Source of the DNA: Halalkalibacter alkaliphilus
Lineage (GTDB): Bacteria > Bacillota > Bacilli > Bacillales > Bacillaceae_D
Assembly (NCBI RefSeq): GCF_023555415.1
Contig: NZ_JAKRYL010000005.1
Coordinates: 164,630-228,629, forward strand
DNA length: 64,000 nt
Reading direction: 5' to 3'
Shown here: positions 8,728 to 18,300 of the stretch, piece after piece
How positions within the stretch are numbered: the first letter of the stretch is position 1
Layout: each line of letters starts with the position of its first letter
The notes under the pieces: generated by a model
Database searches by the model: none
The model's input: only the letters and a program-made list of their open reading frames with translations
What the model was told of the DNA's origin: nothing
Program-made: the position numbers and the translations under genes

Positions 8728-8936
8728 TTAACAACACAATTTTTACATAATCACCTATAAATTTCAATCGTTTTTAGGGAATTAGTCCTATTACCTATTA
8801 AAAGATAGGGAAACTAGGTAATTATAACGTGAAAGGAGAAGCATCTAATCATTTAAACTCTATATGATGGACAATCATCCAAAACAGACACAGTTAAATA
8901 TATTGGAAAGTAAGATTAAGATAAGGAGGAAAAACC

Positions 8937-9188
8937 TTGAGATTTTATAGACATGGATCTGTATCTGGCTTACTTCCAATTCGATACGGATACACACCCT
9001 CACCTGACACGCTACCATCCCATATACCTTGGCCACATCCAGAACCAATACCATATACCCCACCGCCTCCACCCTACAGACCGCCCGGTTACGATGACCC
9101 GGAGTGTTTACGACATTGCATGTGGGCCGGAGGGGATCGGAATAGATGCATAGATTATTGTTATTTTAGTGGAACTTATTATTACTAA
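8937..9188 (+). CDS. Small Pro/Tyr-rich protein with twin CX3C motif
   Basis: 83 residues from a TTG start with AAGGAGG 7 bases upstream. The middle is proline-rich (PYTPPPPPYRPPGY) and the C-terminus has two CX3C pairs (CLRHC ... CIDYC) separated by 10 residues, then a Tyr-rich tail. There is no signal peptide. Such composition is seen in spore-surface and other cross-linked small proteins, but I do not recognise a family. The spaced cysteines could form two disulfides or bind a metal. A hairpin element follows 22 bases after the stop. Confidence 0.7.
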   Translation: MRFYRHGSVSGLLPIRYGYTPSPDTLPSHIPWPHPEPIPYTPPPPPYRPPGYDDPECLRHCMWAGGDRNRCIDYCYFSGTYYY

Positions 9189-9210
9189 CTATGCAATAAT
9201 AATGACGAAT

Positions 9211-9255
9211 AGGTGGTGCCTCTAAGGATAAAAACAGACCTTTTGTGACACCACC
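9211..9255 (+). terminator. Hairpin of the TGTCnCAAAAGG family (copy 1)
   Basis: GGTGGTG...CCTTTTGTGACACCACC inverted repeat with the inner AACAGACC motif. The same hairpin type recurs at 15258, 47940 and 62714. Here it lies directly behind the Cys/Pro-rich gene and may terminate it. Confidence 0.6.
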
Positions 9256-9298
9256 TTGAAATTTTACTAGTATTTACCCTTCTCTTCCCTTGCTTAAG

Positions 9299-9874
9299 TC
9301 ATCCCCCACGAATCACCCTTGCCCTAACCTTCGCTCCTACTACCGAATCAACTATTCTATTTATAATGTCCTGCTTGCTCTGCTTCTGATTCACAAACAC
9401 ATCCAAAGACTTAGCAAGCTTCATCACATTGGACTTCGTTTGGAGGCTTTTCTCCTTTCCCAAAAAACCTAGTGCTTGTTCGGCATCATCAAACTTCTCA
9501 AGCTCCTTCCCTATCTCCGCTATCCTATCTTTTTTCTCAAGTTCGAGGGTATTAGCTCCAATTTGAAAATACTCACTTATTTTTTCGTATAAAATTGCCT
9601 TTGTGTCCTTCGTAACCGTTGGGATGTTGTAATAAGTGCAAAAACGTACAATCTCCTTTTTCGTTTTTCTTCTCAATACTTTCTCCACATCTTGTTCCTC
9701 TATTATACTTACCTTCCATTTTTCAAATTCGTCATCACTACTACCTTTACGCTGCTCCTCAACATAGCAGATACTCGCTTCATTACTTACTAGCTTTTCA
9801 TATTGCTCATTCGTCAGTTGTTCAACAAACGTCAGTGCAATCTTCAAGACCTGCTCCATTTCTTCCTTTGACAT
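9299..9874 (-). CDS. Partner of ParA-like ATPase with SAP-like motifs
   Basis: 191 residues, rich in Lys and Glu, no signal peptide or membrane segment. Two regions resemble SAP-type DNA-binding helix-extended-helix motifs: about residues 60-102 (VLRRKTKKEIVRFCTYYNIP) and 145-180 (NVMKLAKSLDVFVNQKQSKQ followed by DIINRIV). It starts 13 bases after the ParA-like gene with a GGGAGGG ribosome site, so the two are co-transcribed. It has no recognisable ParB nuclease or HTH domain. I infer a DNA-binding partner or regulator of the ATPase; its biochemical function is unknown. Confidence 0.75.
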   Translation of the reverse strand: MSKEEMEQVLKIALTFVEQLTNEQYEKLVSNEASICYVEEQRKGSSDDEFEKWKVSIIEEQDVEKVLRRKTKKEIVRFCTYYNIPTVTKDTKAILYEKISEYFQIGANTLELEKKDRIAEIGKELEKFDDAEQALGFLGKEKSLQTKSNVMKLAKSLDVFVNQKQSKQDIINRIVDSVVGAKVRARVIRGG

Positions 9875-9887
9875 ACGCTCCCTCCCA

Positions 9888-10814
9888 TTACTTGATCGCT
9901 GCTAGATTCATCATTTCGCTAACAAGCTCCACGAGTTCTGTCCGAATGTTTTGGTGACTGCTCCCCTGTTTCAAAACAACAGGAATACCAAATTCAGGAG
10001 CACCCGCAAACAAAGTTTGACCCTCACGTAGAAAATGAGTGAGACAGTGATATTCCCGTTTTACTTGAGTAATATACTCTTGTTGCACAGCAATCGGCTT
10101 CTGTCCGTAATAAGAGACCATCGTAAAAACAATCCCTAACATCTTTGGATCTATGTCTCGCCACTCCGAATGATCAATCTCGCTCGTGTACAAATTGTAC
10201 TTTTTCGTTAGCTCGGCAACATGCTTGGATAGAGTATCAATCCCGAGCGTCGATAAATAATCAGCCTTTGCTGGTACGATGTAAAAGTCACTCGCTACCA
10301 TCGCGTTTTGTGTCACAAGATTAAAATTAGGCGGGCAATCGATAATCACTGCATCATATTCACCTTTGTTTTCATCTAATTTCGTCTTAAGCCGCGACAT
10401 CACCCGCAAATAATTGCTTCTAATCGTTCGATCCGTATTCCCACCAAGCCTACTCGAAAGCTCCATATCGACATTAATTAACTCTAAATGCGAACAAATT
10501 AAATCCAATCTCCCCACTGAGTCATAAGCCTGCAGCTGAAGGTTCACCCGACTCGGTGTCACAATCAACTCCGTAAGCGCTGAATCAATATCCTGATCCA
10601 AAAACTGATCATACCAATGCTTGATCGTCCGTCCTTTACGGTCATAATTCCTCCACTCATCAAAACTAAGAAAAGATAACGTCAAATTCGTCTGCGGATC
10701 CAAATCAATTAATAAAACTTTCTTCCCACGAAAGGCCAACTCCGCTGCCAAGTTCGCTGAAAGCGTTGTCTTCCCCACTCCACCTTTGTAGTTCATGACT
10801 GAAATGACCGTCAC
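9888..10814 (-). CDS. ParA-family ATPase
   Basis: 308 residues of the ParA/Soj/MinD superfamily: deviant Walker A KGGVGKTT (about residues 10-17), LIDLDPQTN, Walker B-like VIIDCPPNF and the switch region VPAKADYLSTLG. Length exceeds chromosomal Soj (about 250) because of an insertion after DPQTN, similar to plasmid and phage ParA proteins. The GTG start has GGAGGGG upstream. No ParB or centromere-like iteron array is visible; the only partner is the downstream SAP-like protein. It may partition an integrated element or position another cargo. Confidence 0.9.
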   Translation of the reverse strand: MTVISVMNYKGGVGKTTLSANLAAELAFRGKKVLLIDLDPQTNLTLSFLSFDEWRNYDRKGRTIKHWYDQFLDQDIDSALTELIVTPSRVNLQLQAYDSVGRLDLICSHLELINVDMELSSRLGGNTDRTIRSNYLRVMSRLKTKLDENKGEYDAVIIDCPPNFNLVTQNAMVASDFYIVPAKADYLSTLGIDTLSKHVAELTKKYNLYTSEIDHSEWRDIDPKMLGIVFTMVSYYGQKPIAVQQEYITQVKREYHCLTHFLREGQTLFAGAPEFGIPVVLKQGSSHQNIRTELVELVSEMMNLAAIK

Positions 10815-10898
10815 TCCATCCCCTCCGTTCTGTAGATGTATATGTTAGGAGGCTCGAGATTTTTCCTGTTGTTATGAGCTAGAGGAACGGCCATAGCA

Positions 10899-10936
10899 AA
10901 AAGCCTCCTATTACTTTTTTGTAATAGGAGGCTTTT
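10899..10936. terminator. Bidirectional terminator between the vpr-like and parA genes
   Basis: Perfect 16-bp stem AAAAGCCTCCTATTAC / GTAATAGGAGGCTTTT with a T-rich loop. It lies 30 bases after the protease stop and upstream of the parA-like gene. Confidence 0.85.
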
Positions 10937-10965
10937 GAAAAAATTCAGTTTTTGATACCAGGCAC

Positions 10966-13389
10966 CTAGTTTTTAGTAACCAAATAAGCTCTATACTCAA
11001 TCTCACCAGCTTGCTCAACATAAACAGCTAAAACATAATCTCCATTTGGCAACTGAGTGCCATTCATATCTCCATCCCATGTAAATTCATGAACTGGTGC
11101 CGGTACATTCGAAAATTCACCAATTGTACCTAAAAATCCTCCAATCGTATTGCCAGGCCCTAAAAGGTACATATCATACGCAAGCACCTCAGCTCCACCA
11201 GGTAAGTAAGAACCTACATAATAGTTAGTCTCATCTTCTTTTCCGAATAAAGCCCCCGTCACACGCGGATAATCAGGCTCACCAACAAATAAAATTGTTG
11301 GGACATCAATTATTACTGATCCATCACTAACTTTAATTGTCCCTTCATAATACCCAGGTTCCAACTTCGCAGTATTAACCTGTACATTAAACTGAACTTG
11401 CTGCGTTTTCCCCCCATGTACATTTAAGTTATTACTTGTATTCACTCTAATACCGTCTGGATTACCCGTAAACTCAACATCAAAGCTATAACGTTTTCTT
11501 TCTCCTGAGAGGTTTTTAATCGTGAAGCTTTGCTCTTCTACTTGTCTGCCAGTATCCTTCACAAACTTACCAAACGAGTGGCTTCCTGAAGTAACAAGTG
11601 TTTCCGCCTTAATCGCATCTAGTACTCGAATGCTGCCAGCACCTTGCGTATTGTGCGGATACACTTTTTCTGTCGCAGGGTTAATCATATCTTCCGCCGT
11701 ATTCATTAAGGCTGCCTTAACATCCTCTACTCCCCAACTAGGGTTTGCCTCTAAGACTAACGCTGCAGCACCTGCTACATGCGGTGCTGCCATACTCGTC
11801 CCTTGAAGTGCAGCATATCCATATGGATTTTCAGGATTATGCGTCGGAATTGTACTTGTAATATTCACACCTGGAGCAGATACATCTGGCTTCACCATCC
11901 AAGTACCTGTAACTGGTCCACGAGATGAGAAGTCTGCAACTGTCTCACCAACTTCGTAAGCAAATTCAATGTCAAATGAAACCGTGTTGTTACCAGCCTC
12001 TAGTTCAGCAAGAAGGTTTTGTCCATCTTCAAGAGTCGTCTTGATCGTTGGAACTGCCATTCCTGGAACATCTGGATGCTCACCGGCAACGTTGTTATAA
12101 ATAATCGCACCAACCGCACCCGCGTTTTTAGCGTTTGTTGCTTTATCAACAAATGCAAATTCCCCACGAGCGATTAAAGCAATTTTTCCTTCAAGATCTT
12201 TACCCTCAAAATTTGAAACAGCACCCAATCCAACATCTACAAACTCATACTCTCCTTCATTCAACGCAAGCAACTCATCCTCATTCGGAAAGCCCATTAC
12301 TTTTGCAGAAGGATACTCCACACCCTCTGATGTTGTAATTTCCGAAGTAAACACATTGTAAGGCAAACGAGTCGCACCTACAGAGATCGCTTCACGAGAC
12401 GTACCTGGTGAACCAACTGTCCAGTTATTCGGTCCACTATTTCCATTAGAAGTTACAGCAACGACTCCCTCTGCCATCGCCCAGTCTAATGCAATACTCG
12501 TAGCCCAATCAGGAGAATTAATCGTATTACCTAACGATAAGTTCATAATATCGGCACCGTCTTGTACCGCTCGCTCAATACCAGCAACCACATTTTCAGT
12601 AGAGCCGCTACCGCCAGGACCGAGTACACGATACGCGAGTAACGTAGCATCAGGAGCTACCCCTTTAATCGCACCATCTGCTGCTACGGTACCAGCTACG
12701 TGAGTACCATGATTTGTTGATCCGCCACGCGGGTCGCCAGGAGGCGTCTCTTGTGGATCCTCATTGTTATCTACAAAGTCATAACCTTTGTAATCACCAA
12801 AGGCATGCGCTAAGTCCGGATGAGTATAATCCGTACCAGTATCAATAACGGCTACTGTAATTCCTTCACCAGTAAAACCTGCATCCCATGCTAAATCAGA
12901 CCCAATAAAAGGCGCACTATCCATCATATTTGGATTAAACACCTCAGGATCAACCTCAACAGCATCCACCGTATACTCTACGTTTGGATAGACTGCTTTT
13001 ACTCCAGGAATCGTTAAAAGTTCCGTCACTCGATTACCTGGAAGTTCAACAGAAAATCCAGAGAACACATGGTCATACTCTCGGTTTACTTTTGCGTTGT
13101 TTACTTTGTCTTTAACCGCGTCAACAACCTTGCCTCTTTCAGAAGCTAATTTTGCTTTGGACTGGCTTTTTCCTTTATGTTTTGCTTCCACAATACTTTC
13201 TTCTTCCAATTCAACAATGACTGTCGTTGGAGCTGGAGATGCTAAGTCAATATCACCAAAAAGTTCGCCTGTCTGAAGTTCAGTTAGCTTCCGCTCTGAG
13301 TTCGCGAACGCTCCCATACTAAAAGTAGATAATAATAATACAATTGCTAGAAAACTAATCATTAATTTTGAACTTTTCCTAAACACCAA
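10966..13389 (-). CDS. vpr: Secreted subtilisin-like serine protease, Vpr type
   Basis: 807-residue secreted peptidase S8. Order: signal peptide (1-29), I9-type propeptide inhibitor (about 50-140), S8 catalytic domain with Asp183 in VIDTGTDYTHPD, His227 in HGTHVAG and Ser near 530 in GTSMAAPHVAGA, a PA domain inserted between His and Ser, then an Fn3-like C-terminal region. Size and domain order match Bacillus minor extracellular protease Vpr (806 residues). The TTG start has GAGAGGG upstream; a GTG follows as the next codon. It lies alone between terminators. Expected role: extracellular protein degradation. Confidence 0.92.
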   Translation of the reverse strand: MVFRKSSKLMISFLAIVLLLSTFSMGAFANSERKLTELQTGELFGDIDLASPAPTTVIVELEEESIVEAKHKGKSQSKAKLASERGKVVDAVKDKVNNAKVNREYDHVFSGFSVELPGNRVTELLTIPGVKAVYPNVEYTVDAVEVDPEVFNPNMMDSAPFIGSDLAWDAGFTGEGITVAVIDTGTDYTHPDLAHAFGDYKGYDFVDNNEDPQETPPGDPRGGSTNHGTHVAGTVAADGAIKGVAPDATLLAYRVLGPGGSGSTENVVAGIERAVQDGADIMNLSLGNTINSPDWATSIALDWAMAEGVVAVTSNGNSGPNNWTVGSPGTSREAISVGATRLPYNVFTSEITTSEGVEYPSAKVMGFPNEDELLALNEGEYEFVDVGLGAVSNFEGKDLEGKIALIARGEFAFVDKATNAKNAGAVGAIIYNNVAGEHPDVPGMAVPTIKTTLEDGQNLLAELEAGNNTVSFDIEFAYEVGETVADFSSRGPVTGTWMVKPDVSAPGVNITSTIPTHNPENPYGYAALQGTSMAAPHVAGAAALVLEANPSWGVEDVKAALMNTAEDMINPATEKVYPHNTQGAGSIRVLDAIKAETLVTSGSHSFGKFVKDTGRQVEEQSFTIKNLSGERKRYSFDVEFTGNPDGIRVNTSNNLNVHGGKTQQVQFNVQVNTAKLEPGYYEGTIKVSDGSVIIDVPTILFVGEPDYPRVTGALFGKEDETNYYVGSYLPGGAEVLAYDMYLLGPGNTIGGFLGTIGEFSNVPAPVHEFTWDGDMNGTQLPNGDYVLAVYVEQAGEIEYRAYLVTKN

Positions 13390-14064
13390 TAAAACACCCT
13401 CTCATCTTCAGTTTTAGCCGTTCAAGTCTTCTATACTACCGATTCACCTCCTAAGTTTAGAAGAGTTGGAATATTTTTTAAATATATTACTATACTCTAA
13501 ATACCATCTTTTTTTAATATCTCCTCCTAGACTATCGAACGATTAACAAGCTTAAATTTTTAGGAAAAATGCCATATTTACCGATAAATTTCTTCGTATT
13601 TCGAAGTATTCGACGAAAAATCCCGGTACTATATTCTTATTCAAATATAAAACCCGAAAACATAACTGTAGTTCCTTTTTCCTAATACACTTTGATCGTT
13701 CTGTCCAAACTGGAAACTTTTAATAGCGGAATGAGGATCCGCTTACTGTTTTTGATGGTCCTCATTCCGCTATTTCCTTTAAAACCCTTTTTTTACGTAA
13801 AGGTTCGGCTCCTCGTTCCGTTATTCCACTGTTTCACCCTACATTTCCAGTGATTTTATGACTATTAAAGGAACCAGGATCCACCTTACCCTCTTTAAAA
13901 GCGGTTTTCTCTCGATTAGCGGAATGAGGATCCGCCACATACACTGCTTTAGCAACTGACATGAAAAAAGTAAAAAGACGAAAATCTGTGTGATTTCCGT
14001 CTTCATTTGCAATGTTATTTGGAGTTTTTTCGTAAGCAACTCTTCACAATTTCCAATATCAAAT
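13390..14064. repeat. Gene-free stretch with GCGGAATGAGGATCCGC repeats
   Basis: No convincing gene in 675 bases. Three related copies of AGCGGAATGAGGATCCGC occur: 13724-13741 direct, 13757-13772 inverted (forming a stem of 14-16 bp) and 13918-13935 direct, with a weaker CTCGTTCCGTTATTCC at 13812. The remainder is AT-rich and holds the protease promoter region. Confidence 0.65.
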
Positions 14065-14679
14065 CTAATTTGCAAGCCTCAGCGTCTTTCCTTCAGCCAT
14101 TTTCTCTGCTTTACGCTTAACTTCCCCTTTATCGGCACCATCATTCACTGTAATCTCAATCACATTGTCACTCATACGCGCTTCTTTCACGCCATCAATA
14201 TCTTGGATGCGCGAAAGCAAACTTTGAATCGTTAGACCATTTCGTTGAGCTTGTTGTTGTCCACCATCTTGGTTCTGACCTCTCGTTATACCACCTTGAC
14301 GCTCTCGGTCCGTGCCCCTAGCTTGACCTTGAGCAGTTCCCATTTGCCCTTGTCTATCTCCATCTAATCCAAAAAATCCGCCAGCTCGACCTTGACCAAA
14401 GTCTGTCCCAAATCCTCTTGGACGATCCTGACCTACTTGAACTTCACCAGGCTGACGACCTTGGCCTCTAAAAAAACCACCATCATGGTCGACTTGACCT
14501 CCCAAATCATTGCGAACCCCTACTCCTGGACCTCTTCTATCGACTCCAAACGCACTATGGCGATCTGCAGCACCTATACCTTGTTGTTGCATATCAGTTG
14601 CTTGATTATCCACTCCACAGCCTGCAAGACCACTGACCAAAATCGCTGCTGCAGCGACTGACATCGTAATTTTTTTCAT
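14065..14679 (-). CDS. YhcN/YlaJ-family sporulation lipoprotein
   Basis: 204 residues: lipoprotein signal with lipobox LAGC (about residue 21), a long Gly/Gln/Arg/Asp-rich low-complexity middle (about 30-140), and a C-terminal domain (IQSLLSRIQDIDGVKEARM ... VKRKAEKMAEGKTLRLAN) matching the spore YhcN/YlaJ family. The ATG at 14679 has a GGGGGG ribosome site; the upstream in-frame start at 14712 does not. Members are spore inner-membrane lipoproteins whose expression is forespore-linked. The extended RGQ/DRQ-rich linker is unusually long. Confidence 0.88.
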   Translation of the reverse strand: MKKITMSVAAAAILVSGLAGCGVDNQATDMQQQGIGAADRHSAFGVDRRGPGVGVRNDLGGQVDHDGGFFRGQGRQPGEVQVGQDRPRGFGTDFGQGRAGGFFGLDGDRQGQMGTAQGQARGTDRERQGGITRGQNQDGGQQQAQRNGLTIQSLLSRIQDIDGVKEARMSDNVIEITVNDGADKGEVKRKAEKMAEGKTLRLAN

Positions 14680-14871
14680 ATTGAATCCCCCCTTTTTATA
14701 AAATGCCTTCAAAAGGGGGCAATTACACTGTTAGTTCTTGGGTTTTCACCTTTATGTTCGAATAATTCAAGACTTATGAGGTAAGCTATCGATAGAACAA
14801 CAATTGATCAATACATAGTTATTATCTCACTACAAATAATTACTATAACGTCCAAAGTCCAAAAAAGCTTC

Positions 14872-15160
14872 TCACTCTCCCAGTTTCAGTAACCAATCAC
14901 GGAGCTTTGCTTTTGGATAGTACACTTTATCATTAATAATAATGTGAGGAATGCTTGGGTGTTCTTCAATCAGCTTTTTGGCATCATCCTTCGAAATCCC
15001 AATAAAATGGTGAACGTCACCTTGTTTCAACAGTTCGTGATTATCACCCTCATCTAGCGTTTCTAATAATTTTCGCTTCTGGATTGTTAAAATTTTTTAA
15101 GCCTTCTCCAATAAAATATCCTGCCGCTGCTATCCCAATCGCTAAAAAAATAAATTCCAT
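14872..15160 (-). pseudogene. Frameshifted small gene: short membrane anchor plus helix-turn-helix-like domain
   Basis: Starting at an ATG with GGAGGGG upstream, frame 1 reads MEFIFLAIGIAAAGYFIGEG and then stops at a TGA after 36 codons. A +1 frame continues without stop from just beyond GEGLKN through RKLLETLDEGDNHELLKQGD and GISKDDAKKLIEEHP to DWLLKLGE and a TGA at 14872. Together they make one plausible protein of about 95 residues: one membrane helix and an excisionase/MerR-like small DNA-binding domain. The break lies between about 15070 and 15100. No slippery signal explains it, so a mutation or sequence error is most likely. Confidence 0.65.
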
Positions 15161-15257
15161 TTCTTCCCCTCCACACTATTTCGTTTTCTCTATAGAACTA
15201 CTACATAGAATAGATTATCTTAATAACGATTTCCACTATTTGGATTTAACACAAAAA

Positions 15258-15297
15258 GGGGTGTCACAAAAGGTCTGATTTGACCTTGTGACACCCC
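15258..15297. terminator. Hairpin of the TGTCnCAAAAGG family (copy 2)
   Basis: GGGGTGTCACAAAAGGTC-N6-GACCTTGTGACACCCC, almost perfect, 37 bases beyond the M14 peptidase stop. It is preceded by an A-run, so on the minus strand it has a weak T-tract. Confidence 0.75.
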
Positions 15298-15333
15298 CAT
15301 TCGACAATCTTCAGCGGAAATGAAGCACTTGCC

Positions 15334-18300
15334 CTACTCCACTAATACCTTATAACTCAGAATCTCCACCTTTGCATTACCGACCAATGCAAAGACAGTT
15401 ACTTGGCTGTTTTCTAAAGCACGTTCATCTGAATCTACTTCTCTTCCTTCATTATATGTCTCTTCTTCCACCTCAATCTGAATGGAAATTGTGACGTCTT
15501 GGCCATTATTTTTCGCTACTTTTTCTAACTCAAAGTCAGCCAATGGCAGCGTGTACGTTCCTTTTTCCGTATCAATCGTAAGCCTCGCATCAGCATGTGC
15601 TTGTTTAAGCTGTTCGATCTCACTTGATAACAATTGAACTTCAATTACTTTATCAGAAACGTCACCATCAACTTCTACAGTCAAACGGTCAACGCGATCA
15701 TTAAATGCTACAGCATCAACAAATGCACCTTCAGTTATCTTCGCGTTCACTTTGTTGTTACCATTTTCATCCTTTGTTCGTTCAACTTTGACTTTATCCG
15801 TAGCTACTTCTATATCTTGCCCCTTCGCTTTCCCTTTTACGTTGCGTTTTTGTTCCACTTCAGAACCAACTGAAGCATAAATGCTGTTAGCCAGCAAACG
15901 ATAGCTATGTTCTGTATGCGCTCTAAAGGCTAGCGAGTTTGCAAATAACGTAAACGTTGTATTCTCAAGATCCTTCGTAAAGGCAAGAGTTTGTCCTTTT
16001 GCCTCTTCATGTCCCGGCCACCAGCCTGACACATAGAAATCATCACTTTCACTGAACGTTACTAAAACGTCAGCACCTTCAGGCACAGATTCAATCCAAG
16101 ATCCTGTTGTGACATATAGAAGTTCCTCTTCCTGATAGCCGGAAGTGAGTAAATGGTCGTTCACGTTCGCTTTGACAAGTCCTTCATGAATCCCACTTGT
16201 TGAGCCGACTGAAAAACCAGGAAACAATCCGCTATTTCTCACCGCATTCAACGCAGGACGCCCAATCCCAATAAACGTTTTCCCATCAACCTGCTCTTCA
16301 TTAAAGCTGGCGCCATCACTAACAATCACATCAGCCTCTGCTTGATCTACTAAGTTGAACCCTAACTGATCCAACGTAAATCGCAGCTGGGCAGACCCCG
16401 TTACAGCTACTTCAGGTTTTGTTAGTTTATTAGTTTTGATATTTTGACCATTTCCAAGAGGCAACATCTCGAAATAGTATGTGTTTTCATATGCTCGAAG
16501 GTCTTTCGTTGCCACAATGAAATCACCTTTATTCACGCGAGCGTCTGACTCCAATGCAACTTCCACCGCTTTACCGTCCTTAAGAAGGTCATTTACCAGT
16601 TTAATCGTATCGTTGTTCGTATTTTTCAAAACCTGCTTTGGCGTATTTCCAGACACACTACTAGTAGGGATTGTTACGCTTTCTACTTCGATGACATCAC
16701 TTGAAAACGCACCTGCTTCACGGATTTCATGAATATCAAATCCTCTTAACGCTGGGAAGTTTACGACGATTGGATCATACATCGCTCCCCAATCAGAGAC
16801 GTTATCACCGGAATAAAGCACTGCATTGGCTAACCCGCGTTTCGCTTGATTCATCGGGACGACATACGTTCCTTTCGGGTACATTGTTCCATCTACTTGA
16901 AGGTTTTTCGTTGTTTGCTCGACTTTCACCCCATTACGAAGCAGATAGTCGACCATTTTATGTGCTTCCAAATTGTTCTTTTGTTCTTTTTCATCAGTTG
17001 GAATGACATAATAGTCAGGGAAGAAATTGTCATGCTCTCCTCTAACACGTCCAATTGATTCTCCCGCGGCATTAACAAAATGCTCGTCTACTGCACGGTT
17101 GTCTTCTCCGTCCACTCCACGTTTGAAAATCTCAAGCTGCTTCGCATACAATTCATCTTTATTCTCTGTTACATACGAAGTGGCACCTAACCCCGTACCT
17201 ACCATTGCATACAAGGAATCCTGACTTAATTCAGGAACTTCAATTGTATGACCTAGGGAACCATGTAACATCGCATAGATCGCTGTGTAAGCTGGTGTCA
17301 TATCATCCCAGCCACTCTCCCAATCTAGTTTTGGAATAAAATAAGAGCTTAGTTGAGAGTGACCAACTCCTGCTTGTCCCATCGCATGGGCTTGGTCTAG
17401 CATGCTATTAACAAGCAAATCATACTCAAAATTCGGATTATGCGGAGGCGTAGCCGGCTCAATCAAGAAGCCATTTACATAGCCATGCATATCTAAAAAC
17501 GAAAGAGGTGTCCATTTCGAAATAAGCTCATTTACTTGCTGTGTTTCTACCTGTGTTTGATAAGCGTTGTCACGATTTAAGTCAAAGCCATTCGCATTAG
17601 CTCTAGTATTTGCAACTCTTCCATCTGGATTATTTGTAAACATGTATAGGAAAATGACATCATCAAGAACGTCATCGACAGTTAATGTTACCGGCTGTTC
17701 ATCCATCGTAAATGTGACCTCATCTTCAAGCGCAAACTTTTTAAATAACTCAACCTGAGCATCGACACCTTCTACCTCATCAGGATGAATATTGTTAAAC
17801 CAAACCGGAACTTGGTAATCGCCCATTGTTCCATTATGTAGTTTTTCTAATAAATAATCAGGGTTTTCTAGTGCTGTTGGTAATGTCTCATTCAAGTACT
17901 TATCAACAGCTTCTTGATCTCTTGCTAAAATGACAAAATGAATGTCGCGCCCCTCAACAGACGTACCAACATTTTGGTACTCCAAATAGCGGTCATTCTT
18001 AGCAGCGGCCTCTTCAAACACTTGATCAATAGCTGGCTTTAATTCATCGTAAAAAAGAAACTCGTCATACACATTCAACTTTACTTCCGTTGCAGCTTTT
18101 GCGCCACTTTCAGAATCAATTAAAGCTAATTCATAGTCTCCAATGAATTGTTGATACTGAACACGAATCGTTCGATTTGATAGATTCGTTCTATCAAAAA
18201 GCAAACCAAATTCCAATGTTGCTTTGACAACTGTTGTATCATCAACAAAGTGAGGTTCCTCAATTACTGTAATAAAAGGCTCCCCATCAAAGTCGGTACC

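Noticed and set aside
8669..8936. Rifampin-associated element (RAE) upstream of the phosphotransferase-like genes
   Set aside because: No RAE-type palindrome known from actinobacteria was found; only the TGTAA-N6-TTACA repeat is present.
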